NCBI GenBank assembly: GCA_964017065.1
Contig: OZ024788.1
Location: 14,057,928-14,121,927, forward strand
Origin: Haliclona indistincta
Taxonomy: Eukaryota; Porifera; Demospongiae; Haplosclerida; Chalinidae
DNA length: 64,000 nucleotides
Direction of reading: 5' to 3'
The position numbers and the translations under genes were made by a program. Under the pieces are notes generated by a model. That model was not told the DNA's origin and made no database searches. It worked only from the letters and a program-made list of their open reading frames with translations. Positions 53,286 to 63,752 of the stretch are shown here, piece by piece. Positions within the stretch are counted from its first letter, which is position 1. Each line of letters begins with the position of its first letter.

Positions 53286-56200
53286 ATGGTGTCCAGTGAG
53301 TTGGTGGTTCTACTGATAGTATGTGTTAGTACTGGATCAACACAAGGTGAGATACATGTAGTTGTACAGGAATACTTTAGTTTGACTGTCTTCATAAACA
53401 GATTATTGTATTGGTGATGGACCAGACAGTTCCTCATGTGTTTTTATTGATTTCTTCAATGGTACTGATGTTAATCGTAATAATGATAACTCGACATGTG
53501 TTCAAACAACACTGAACTGTGAGAGCCGTGATAATTGTACAGCTGAGATAAAGGGATTGAACCGACAATGCAACAATTTTGACAACATTGGAGTCACAGG
53601 ACAACCCATCGAGTGCTGTACTTGCAACTCATCAAATGGTACATCAAAATGGTGGGACTGTAACACTACCCCACCATCAGCCCCACCATCAGCCCCACCA
53701 TCAGCAGGTCCACCATCAGCAGGTCCACCATCAGCCCCACCATCAGCAGCCCCACCATCAGGTCTACCATCAGTCCCACCAGCAGGCCCACCAGCAGGCC
53801 CACCATCAGGCTCACCATCAGGTCCACCATCAGCAGGTCCACCATCAGCAGCCCCACCATCAGCAGGTCCACCATCAGCAGCCCCACCATCAGGTCCACC
53901 ATCAGTCCCACCATCAGGTCCACCATCAGTCCCACCAGCAGGCCCACCATCAGCAGTCCCACCAGCAGGCCCACCACCAGCAGGCCCACCATCAGCAGGC
54001 CCATCAGCAGGCCCACCAACAGCAGGCCCACCAACAGCAGGCCCACCATCAGCAGGCCCACCAACAGCAGGCCCACCACCAGCAGGCCCACCATCAGTAG
54101 GCCCACCATCAGTCCCACCATCCAGTGGTAAGTATTGTTATTATACACACAGTAGCTGGTGATTACATTTTCCGTGTATTTTCCGCGTCCGTGTATTGTG
54201 CTCTCCGTGTTTTAAATAAACGGAGAATCTCTGATAGCACAGCCAAGAATCTACCAAGAACTTCGCCTTTTTACACGGTCAAAGAACGACTAGTTGTCTG
54301 GATATCCAGCCCAGTACACAGTGTAGGGTATGTACCGCTGGTTTAGAGCTTACAAAGCGCCATTGATCCAGCCAGTATAGAGGATTTGTGGCTACAAAAT
54401 CCTGACCAACGGAGACGAGTTCGTGTCTATAGCGGAAAAAGTATACTTCTTGACAATGTACTAACTGGTTCAGTACACCCAGACGAGTAATGGCTTTGTA
54501 TTAGTACCAAAATCAAGTCATAGAACCTTTGTCTCTTCGAGAATTTGTGTGTACAGATCACAAATCTTCTGTTTGCCGTGAGGTGCCAGTATTGGTATCC
54601 ATCGAAGGCCGGTAGTATAAAACACGCAATCTTCAACAACACAATAAATGCACTAGAATAGCCCAGACAGTAAAGAAAGCTGTATAGGCAAAGAAACTAC
54701 ACCGCGCTCGTCTGCTGCTAATTAGTAATCACTGCTACGTGCGGTAATACACATCGACCACCTCGACGTGACGTCACGTAATACATTTTGATTTAGAGGA
54801 AATTTTAGATTCCCATCCCGTACTGTAATATCTATGGTCTAATCAAAAGGAAAGAATAATAAATAATGTCCTTCGTGTGCGATGCACAAACCTTCTTTAT
54901 AAGGAAGGTTTCTACAAGCCACATAAGATGCCTGTCATGGATCTGGCTTAGTGTCTGTTTTAGTTGAAAACTAGCACAACAAATTATATATATAGATGAA
55001 TGTAATTGGGATACAATAATTATTACTATGAGAAATACAGAGTTGAATGCTCCTTCTGTTATACACTCATGGTTTCTATATCACAGACACTGCATGTATA
55101 CACTGTAATATTCATAACTGACATTAAACCACTACAGATATGTGTCAAGATAAACCAGATAATACATCATGTTCTGGCCCCAGTGATCATGTCAACTCAT
55201 CTTGTGTATCAGCTGTACTGAAGTGTGATCCAATGACTAAATGTGTAGCACACATAAGAGATGCACCTGCTGTATGCATCTTTAACGAGTTTGAAGGCAA
55301 GACTATAGAAGCATCAATAACATGTTGTCCATGTAATGGCAGTGATGTATTTCCTCATCCATGGTGGGACTGTAATGAACCTTTATTAGTATCAAGTGAG
55401 TACAATCAATCATATTATCATAACCATCACTATAAATAATTACTTTTTAAATGATGATAAGCCCTTGATTGTACATATCAAGTATTCTTGAAGAGAAATG
55501 CAACATACTGTATAGCTTCGAAAATTTTGACACAAGGCACGTAATGCTGAAGTAACAGGAACATGAAGAGAGAAGACTCCCGGTGGAACCGACGCATGGC
55601 TGGCTCGAGCGATATCGGCCATGTGGGCGTACTGGTCAACTCGAGCTCATAAACAGCTCGACACTTCGTGATCAACTGTCTGCCACACTTATAAAGCAGG
55701 AAACAACTCTCTATCATGTAGCAAACTCCTGTACATAGCAAACCCGTCGACTATTGTGTGTAGATTATTTTTCAGTGATGAATAAATTTCGTGGTAAAAC
55801 ATTTTCGTAGGACGATGGCCTACGAACACATTTTAGCATTAGAATTATATAGCGATCAAAACTTACCGACTACCAAAATTTCCTGAACTACAGTTAATAC
55901 AACATCAATGTAATAACACACTGTCCACTACAGCTACTGCACTATCACAGACTGTGACTACTAGTGACAACACACTACCTGTCACTATGGCAACTGTCAC
56001 TACTAGTACCTTCCCTGCCGTCACCATGACACCTGATGAACTCAACATGATTGCAGTAATAGCTCCAGTAGTAGTAGTAGTACTAGTAGTGTGTCTACTA
56101 GTAGTGTGTGTTATAGCTACTATCATCATACTGTATCAAAGAGATAAACACAAAAGTCCTCAACAAGATACAACAACAAAGTGAGTTAGTGTATCGGCTC

Positions 56201-56731
56201 TATACCTTATTGATACTATAATATGTCTACAGATCAGTACATGAGATGAACAACACGAACAGCAAGCTACCGATAGCATTTGATAATGGACTGTACAACC
56301 ACATTCAAAGTGAGGTACCAGCATACGACATAACAGAAGAAAAGGCAGCACCTGTTGACTACACTGAGATACCAAGTGACGGGCTATACAGCCACACCTC
56401 TCATCATGATGGACACACTACCCCACATCAGCTACCACCTCCTATATACAGCACTCTAGCTGAGGAGAGAGGAGCTACTGATGAGCACACTGTGATTACT
56501 GAGAGAGATCGGTTAGCAGGTTATGGAATGATCGGTGATACAACTAATGTACAAGACAAAGAGGAGGCCCCTGCTTATTACAGCACAGTAGCTGAGGGGG
56601 CGGTCCCTAGTGAATACAGTGTGATTACTGAGGCTACTAACAACACCAGTAATGAAGGGTTGGTCTACAGTGCTGTGGTACGTAAGGATGGTAAGAAGAC
56701 TACTGTTAAAACAACAGTACAGAATTTATAG
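53286..56731 (+). CDS. Receptor gene J: signal, Cys module plus long Pro-rich stalk, second Cys module, TM, long multi-tyrosine tail (596 aa)
   Basis: Exons 53286-53346, 53402-54127, 55138-55395, 55934-56180, 56233-56731 give 1791 nt in frame. It is the longest receptor in the array. Exon 2 carries the ten-Cys module (ECCTC, WWDC) and then ~152 residues of PPSAGPP/PPSAPP repeats. Exon 3 is module 2 (DMCQDKPDNTSC, CCPC, WWDC). The TM exon matches gene H. The tail has at least nine tyrosine motifs: YNHI, AYDITEE, DYTEIP, LYSHTS, IYSTLAEE, GYGMIGD, YYSTVAE, EYSVITE and the C-terminal LVYSAVVRKDGKKT. LVYSAV fits the ITIM consensus, and several others fit YxxI/V/L. The intron after exon 2 holds an unidentified ~675-bp insert (54163-54837). 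Confidence 0.82.
53671..54126 (+). repeat. Pro-rich coding repeats of the gene J stalk
   Basis: 9- and 6-bp units (CCACCATCAGCAGGT, CCACCAGCAGGC) encoding PPSAG/PPAG. Gene H has a shorter, differently arranged array with PPADQPVG units. Frames read here in other phases (His/Gln or Val/Gly/Leu-rich) are shadows. Confidence 0.9.
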
Positions 56732-57233
56732 ATTCCACGCTACTATAATATTTTTATTATGTATAAATCACCGGTATAAATAAATATTTTCGAGTAGTAA
56801 TTGTATTTACACCATCTCACATAGTAAAGTTCTGCTGTACAAAAAACAGTTCACTCATTCATGTGCTTCATGTGTCATTGTTATTTAGTTGCTGACATTA
56901 CAGGAAATGTTGTTATTCCACTAAATTATGGAGTTTATATGAATTCCAATCAATGGTAATGTATATGCTCATCATACGCTTAGACAAAAAGACGAAAAGA
57001 AAACAGGTTGTACTGTGAGCACCATATCAATAGATAACACAGTGATTACACAATCTGTCTATTAATAACTGAAATTATAAACAACATCCCAATGTCATGT
57101 TGACAATACATGGGATGATGACTATCATACACTGATGTGGTTTAAGAAACTGAAATGATTGTGAAATAGTATATTATGTACTGATCTAGTGTATTAGTGG
57201 TTAGTGTGTGTCAGCACAGTAGGTGTGTTAGTA
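56732..57233. other. Spacer between genes J and K
   Basis: AT-rich 3' flank of J and 5' flank of K; the last part is the conserved GCACAGTAGGTGTGTTAGTA block. Nothing else seen. Confidence 0.6.
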
Positions 57234-58074
57234 ATGGTGTCCATTGAGTTGGTGGTTCTACTGATAGTATGTGTTAGTACTGGATCAACACAAGGTGAGA
57301 TATACATTCTGAGGCGAGTCTGAGCTGATATCTGAACACAAGTGGCAGGTCATCTTAGCAAGCTGCTTATGTAGGGATACTCGGGAATTTTACTATTGCA
57401 AGCATTATTCCGTCTTTTTCCTCTACTTTTGCAAGCATCATCCCTACACTTTTCAGTTGTTTATAAACTTTTTACTTTACTTTTGTATACTGGAGTTAGC
57501 ATTACACTAATCATACATACTGTCTTGACCACCATTAACTGTAAATACTATACTTCCCTGATCAATCAAGTGGTTGACATTATCGTGAAGCTAAGGCTTC
57601 AAAAACAAATAGTAGCTAATAGTTAACCTTGATTATATTGCAGTGTAATACAATAACTGGACAACATAGTCACCACACATGATAAGCAGCTATCAGTGAT
57701 GAGAGATCAAGAGATTACCATATCTCACTGTAAGAAAAATTATACTACCACACATCAGCTACCAGCCGACTCCTAGTGTATACAGCCACACCTCCCATGG
57801 GCACACTACCACACATCAGCTACCAGCCCCTAGTGTATACAGCACTCTAGCTGAGGAGAGAGATGAGACACCAGACACCAGTAATGAAGGGTTGGTCTAC
57901 AGTGCTGTGGTAGTCAAGGATGGTAAGAAGACTACTGTTAAAACAATGGCTACACCACAAGATGAAGACACTGAACAGACACCAGATACTGTCCAACCCA
58001 CAGAGGGAATAGTGTACAGTGCTGTGGTACGTCAGGATGGTAAGAAGACTAGTGTGAAGATCACTGTTGAATAG
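57234..58074 (+). pseudogene. Receptor remnant K: signal exon and ITIM tail only
   Basis: The signal exon is 57234-57294 (one substitution: MVSIEL). No Cys module or membrane span is found between it and the tail. The tail frame is open from about 57730 to TAG at 58072-58074: VYSHTSHGH, VYSTLAEE, LVYSAVVVKDGKKT, IVYSAVVRQDGKKT, ending SVKITVE. The tail end is closest to gene L. The middle (57300-57640) is unrelated sequence, so the core of the gene was deleted or replaced. A soluble cytoplasmic peptide is conceivable but unlikely. Confidence 0.7.
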
Positions 58075-58428
58075 ACCTACTCTCTTTGTGTTGTGACAGA
58101 ACTACTAGACCAACACTCTTTAGAGCCTCTCATGAACACACACCGCCTACTCACTCACTAAGTGTTATTATACTCTAAGTCAACAATCAGTTCATAGCAT
58201 AATAATTATGTAAAGTGCAGAATAGTGATATTGCAGGAATCATAATGTATCATTGAACTAACAAACACTAGTCTAGCACTGTTGACACACCCACTCACTA
58301 TATCTGTCAATATCAATAAGATGTTCTATAATAACATAAATACAAAATAAGTTTTAAGCACAGACGATTTGCGTTATATTATACACGAGTCTACTGTCAG
58401 TCAGTATAGCACAGTAGGTGTGTTAGTA

Positions 58429-61400
58429 ATGGTGTCCAGTGAGTTGGTGGTTCTACTGATAGTATGTGTTAGTACTGGATCAACACAAGGTGAGATATAC
58501 TTATAACAGAGTAATAACATTATACTGTTCAAAGACTATATACTATGATTATGACTAAAGAGAGCCTACTAGTACACTAGTTTTATATAATTAATAATAT
58601 TATGCAGGATTCTGTCAAGGCACACAACCTGATTCCAGTGGATGTCCCCGTGTATCTACTGACAGCACCTCATCATGTGTGTTAGCTACACTGCAGTGTG
58701 AGAATAAGGAGTGCAGAGCTGTTATAAGTGGAGTATCACGAATCTGTGGCTTCACTAATATTGGAGCTGGTACAGTATCTCAACCTATTCAATGCTGTAT
58801 CTGTACTATCAGTGCTGGCAACACACAATCACAATTTTGGGACTGTGAGAATGTGACCACACCCACACCATCACTACCAATAGCATCATCATCAACAACT
58901 GGTGAGTGATAGTATCAATATAGTGTCAAGGGCTTATCGAGCCGCGAAGCGGCGAGAGGGCATGCAACTAATGTAGACAGCATAGTGCTGAGTGTTACTA
59001 TAATAAGTTAATGTTTCCGGTTGGTCACGTGCACCAGCATGTGCTGAGAGCGAGCGAAAACACACTGTACTGACGATGTCGCCATCGATACTGCACAGCG
59101 CGCATGAAGCAAAGGCGTAGATGGACCTAGATAACAGTTCTGGAGAATGGCTCTGCTGTCTCAAGCATCTGTACTTCTTGCGCAAAGCTGTGGCAGCCAC
59201 GGTTGTACTCATAGGTGTTTTAGATGCAGTAGGTCCAGGTAAACTACTAGTATGCTTATCCATTGGCACTGAGTCACTGGCTGCCGCTCTTGATACGCGC
59301 TGCCACCCTTTGGTAACCGGAAGTAAGTCCGGACACGCCTGCACACTCTTGTGAACGTCCGTTTATGTTAAATTTACGTGATTAGACGGACAGCTATTTA
59401 TAGTAACACTCAGCACTATGCCGTCTACACTAAGGTATTTAGAGTTGCATGCCCTCTTGCCGCTCAGGTTCGATGACCCCTTGACAGTGTACTATACAGT
59501 ATTTGTGTAGTTAGAACTAGGAGCAGTGATGAGGTACTGTTTGGCTGATATTAAATATAAAACACTGTGTCGAAATGAAAAGTGCTAAAACACCATTAAG
59601 ACAATCCATGGATGCACCAAAGACTGTTATTTTAAGGAGCATGAGAGCTGTAATCATCCAGAGCTATACCTGGGGGCCAGGAGGTATACCTGTGAGGTAG
59701 TAGTTTGCGATAAGTTTTACAGAAAATGTACTAAAGAAACAAAGTTTGCTACAAACAAACACCTCTGATTTTACTACAGTATTAAGGTGTGTCCACACTA
59801 TGTAGTGAATGCGCATTCGATCCGGATCGAATGCGCATTGACTGCGTCCACACCTAATGCGCATTGGCTAATCTGGTTCGAATCCGGATTCAGCTCAATC
59901 CACCTCCAGAGGAAGTTTCGATCCGGATCGCGCAATTACGCTTTGCGCATACGGCCAGAAACGAGGTGCGGTTTGCTCTATCATGTGACTGATCGAGGCG
60001 GAGTTGTCTGCCAGTCTATCTATTTGCTACTAGTCTGCCAGACTGCCACGAATACTGGGCGCTGTTAGGTCCATACTGGGCGCTGTTAAGGCCACCATAC
60101 ACAGAGCAACTTTTGTTGCGCGACTAGTCAGGCGACAAAAGTTTTTCCGTGTATGGTGAATAGTCACGCAGTCACTAGTCGCCTAAAACATGTATGCGAG
60201 ATGTTGCGCGAAATAGAAACGATCCTATTTTCAGGCAACTTGTCGTACTAAACTAGTGACAAAAGTTGCTCCATGTATGGTGGCCTTTAGGCGAATACTG
60301 GGCGCTGTAGTATGCTTACGTTCGTCTTCTCCGTGCTCGTGCATGAGCTCTTTCCCTCAGCATCCTACGCGAAACATTGGACGTTCGAGTGCGCCTGAGA
60401 GCAATCCATAGAAAGAACAGCACAGCTAGTGCAGTTCGCGGTACCGCCATCCTGTGCTGGTATACGCGTGACTATCATGTGCAAACATGCATGTTGAAAC
60501 CGCTTCATCAGTAGTACTACTAGTAGTGTGGACGCGATGAATGCGCATTGAATGCGATTTCGATTCGCATCGATCAATTCGGTTTGCAAACCGGTTCGAA
60601 TCCAGTTCAGGTGTGGACACACCTTAATTTAAGCATTCTGGTAAGCGATTTCAGAGTAAGGCAGCAATCTGTCTCAATCATACCGTCTGTTTGGCAATAA
60701 CCAGTGCCATAACTCATGCATTTTCGATGTCCAATGGAAGTTTTTAACCTCAGGCCCTCACCTATGGTCTGTACAGATGATAAAGTCGAGCGAGCAGCAG
60801 GTAAGTGCTGTTAGCAAATTTTGACATGAGCTCATAGATCGTGGCCATTTTATAATATTGCTATGGTTTTATAACATTATTATTTCATGACCGCGTGGGC
60901 AGAATTGCACGCTGCCACCTTAAGATAGGCTTCAACATGCAGTGTGAAAGCTATCCAATGATAGCTAGTTGAACCAGACTAATCCAGCTAACTTTGTAAA
61001 ACGAAGTCATTATAAAAACCCTTAGCGTTTCATGTTACTAGATGGTTAGTAGCAGAAACGTGTTACCAGCTAGTAGTACCAGGAGTCCATTGAGACGCTA
61101 GCTCAGGCGAGCGTGCAACTCTGTTAAATCCAAACATGGCAGCCAACTCCATTTTTAGTAACAACTCTTCTTGGTCGCCTACATGCTCTAAGCTACAATC
61201 AGCAGGCACTTAGCAGCGCTAATATTGCTGGGTAAATGATACTGACAGCAGTATAAAGTGGGTGCACTGACACGAGCCCAGTAGCAAAATACGTCTCTGT
61301 CTGGATAATACCGTATAGCCGGTTATTTTCGACAGGATTTATTTTCGCTCACCTAGTGCAGGTACATGTAGAAAATTAAATCCACGAAAATTTGAACCAT

Positions 61401-62706
61401 GCCCAAAATTTGAACACGGAAAATTTTCTCATACAAACACATGCGAAGAGATCAAGGCCCACTTCCAACGCTTCTTATCAGAATCCGACGGTAGCAGTGG
61501 GTAGCTTAGCTACTTATAACAGCACTGCACTCCTTATTCTCACACTGCAGTGTAGCTAACACACATGATGAGGTGCTGTCAGTGTGAGAGGTACTGTACA
61601 ATCGGCAACCAACCTTAAGCACCATTATAATTCCATTGTTAGCACAGACAAGAAGCAGCATCTTATTGTGTTTGTGTACTACAGGAAATAACATGGAATC
61701 CATCGGTACTGCAAATAACATTACAACAACAATCACGGCAACAAGTTCATACAATAACGTGTCAACAAGTTCAAATATCATCACAGCAAGTATGAACACA
61801 GCAAGCTCTACACAATATACTATTTCCACAACAAAGCATCCAAATACTGTCATTGCTGAAACATCACAGCCTACAACAGTCACCATGACATCAGTTATCG
61901 TGACAACAGAGTTTGATACTACTATTATATTCATTACAGCCCCAATAATAGTAGTAGTACTAGTAGTGTGTCTACTAGTAGTGTGTGCTGCTATCATCAT
62001 ACTATGTCAAAAAGATAAACACAAGAAAAAGGACAGACCTGGAAAACATCAAGAAGCAACAGAACTATATGATGTGCCCGCCATGACATATGCTGATATA
62101 CCATTGAATGATCCATATAACCACACCCACCATGGTGACAAGAATGCTCCTCCTATATACAGTACAGTGGAAGAGGTAGCCCCTGATGATTACAGCACTA
62201 TACCTGAGACAGTAAAGACATCATGTAATACCCATCACAACACACTCCTACCTCCTATATACAGCAATATAGAAGCTGAGGAGGAAGCCCCTAATGATCA
62301 CTATACTACAGCTGCTGATAATCCTGCCTACTATAGTGCAGTATCTGAGGGGATAGCCCCTGGTGATTACACTGAGGCACAAGACATCAATGGAATGATG
62401 TACAGCGCTGTGGTACGTAAAGATGGTAAGAAGACTACTGTTAAAACATCAGCACAGAATGGAGTCCATGATGACAACCAATACCAGCCACCACCAGACA
62501 CCAGTAATGAGGGGTTGGTCTACAGTGCTGTGGTAGTCAAGGATGGTAAGAAGACTACTGTTAAAACAATGGCTACACCACAAGATGAAGACACTGAACA
62601 GATACCAGATACTGTCCAACCTGTGGATGTGATTGATGGAATGGTGTACAGCGCTGTAATACGTCAGGATGGTAAGAAGACTAGTGTGAAGATCACTGTT
62701 GACTAA
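58429..62706 (+). CDS. Receptor gene L: signal, one Cys module, Thr-rich stalk, TM, triple VYSAV-type tail (458 aa)
   Basis: Exons 58429-58489, 58608-58901, 61685-62706 give 1377 nt in frame, with a 2.8-kb intron full of elements. The module is of a third type (GFCQGTQPDSSGC, IQCCIC, FWDC), closest to gene M. The last exon holds a ~80-residue Thr/Ser/Asn-rich mucin-like stalk, a membrane span lacking the usual VIAT (VVCLLVVCAAIIILCQ), and a tail with LYDVPAMTYADIP, IYSTVEE, DYSTIPE, IYSNIEAE, DNPAYYSAV, MMYSAVVRKDGKKT, LVYSAVVVKDGKKT and MVYSAVIRQDGKKT. It has the largest number of VYSAV-type motifs in the array, and one NPAY overlaps a YSAV motif. Confidence 0.82.
58927..59483. mobile_element. 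557-bp TIR element in the gene L intron, copy 2
   Basis: Bounded by CAAGGGCTTATCGAGC and its imperfect complement GGTTCGATGACCCCTTG; very similar to 39711-40270. Non-coding. Confidence 0.75.
59782..60627. mobile_element. 846-bp TTAA-flanked element in the gene L intron
   Basis: TTAA at 59782-59785 and 60624-60627, with TIR GGTGTGTCCACAC and its complement. The interior has repeated GAATGCGCATTGA and GATCCGGATCG motifs in both directions. It carries 60086-60289 nested inside. Confidence 0.75.
60086..60289. mobile_element. ~200-bp element nested in 59782-60627
   Basis: TIRs of ~27 bp starting GGCCACCATACA, flanked by TTAA and TTTA. Sits next to TACTGGGCGCTGT direct repeats. Non-coding. Confidence 0.7.
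61512..61582 (-). pseudogene. Inverted fragment of receptor exon 2 inside the gene L intron
   Basis: On the minus strand ~70 bp match gene L exon 2 (58654-58725): ACAGCACCTCATCATGTGTG onward to GCTGTTATAAGT, with one clear substitution (GCAGTGCTG for GCAGAGCTG). Encodes STSSCVLATLQCENKEC in the antisense orientation. Confidence 0.85.
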
Positions 62707-63074
62707 CCATGTATACATGATATGAACAGTAAAACCAGACTATAGAGAATTTACACATTATAATCATTGTCACAAGTTATACTAAACACTTTTACTCACA
62801 GCACACACAGTCATATAAATATGCTCCATTGCTGAGTCTAGCACATTCCTGATGAAACCTGTCAACTGTTTCTATCATAACAATACTACTATATACACAC
62901 GATCATTGAACAGGTGATGCGTGGAGCACAGGAAACCCAGTCAGTGGTTAGATCCAAAAGCGTAGTGGACTGATAAACCAGCCCACAACATAGTCGTGGT
63001 ATAGGCACGCTCTCTGTGTGTGTGTAGCGCTGCTGAGCTAGTCAGGTAGCTACTGAGGGCTCCATCTGTTAGTA
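62707..63074. other. Spacer between genes L and M
   Basis: No gene. The conserved 5' block seen before other signal exons is mostly missing here; only CTGTTAGTA precedes the ATG. Confidence 0.6.
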
Positions 63075-63558
63075 ATGGTGTCCAGTGAGTTGGTGGTTCT
63101 ACTGATAGTATGTGTTGGAATCAATACTGGATCAACACAAGGTGAGATATACTTATAACAGAGTAATAACATTATTCTGTTCAAAGACTATATACTAAGA
63201 CTATGACTAAAGAGAGCCTACTAGTACACTAGTTTCATGTGTTATTATTATTATACAGGATTTTGTCGAGGTACTGATGGTACTGATGACAGTGCATGTC
63301 TCTATGAATCTACTGACAACACCTCATCATGTGTGAACACTACACTGCAGTGTGAGAATAAGGAGTGCAGAGCTGTTATAAGTGGAGTATCACGAATCTG
63401 TGGCTTTCAAAATATTGGAGCTGGTACAGTATCTCAACCTATTCAATGCTGTTTTTGTAATATCAGTAGCGGCATCATACAATTACAACAGTGGGACTGT
63501 GAGAATGTGACCACACCCATACCAACACCAACACCATCACTACCATCATCAACTACAG
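63075..63558 (+). CDS. Receptor gene M, 5' part: signal and one Cys module (truncated by the window)
   Basis: Exons 63075-63141 (signal with VGINTGSTQ, as in F and I) and 63259-63558 (module GFCRGTDGTDDSAC, IQCCFC, WDC, then Thr/Pro-rich), in phase. The donor GTGAGT at 63559 is followed by intron to the window end, so stalk, TM and tail lie beyond. Module and first intron are closest to gene L and to broken gene I (shared ATATACTTATAACAGAGTAA). Confidence 0.8.
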
Positions 63559-63638
63559 GTGAGTAGTGAAAGACACTATTGAAGTTATCACAATTAGATG
63601 AAGAAAAAATTAAATCAAAGTTTACCTACTGATGTTAT

Positions 63639-63640
63639 GG

Positions 63641-63676
<36 letters not shown>

Positions 63677-63752
63677 GCACACACACACACACACACACAC
63701 GCACACACGCACACACGCACACACGCACACACACGCACACGCACACACACAA
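63639..63752. repeat. (CA)n microsatellite with ACGC interruptions
   Basis: About 110 bp of ACACAC with interspersed ACGC, in the intron of gene M. The frame of His/Thr repeats across it is meaningless. Confidence 0.95.

Noticed and set aside
53579..54148. His/Gln-rich (+) and Val/Gly/Leu-rich (-) frames
   Set aside because: Other-phase readings of the Pro-rich repeats of gene J; the PPSAG frame is the one continuous with the Cys module and splices in phase.
7540..63558. Immunoglobulin-like or scavenger-receptor ectodomains
   Set aside because: The ten-Cys pattern with CCxC and WWDC does not fit the two-Cys Ig fold or the SRCR spacing I know.
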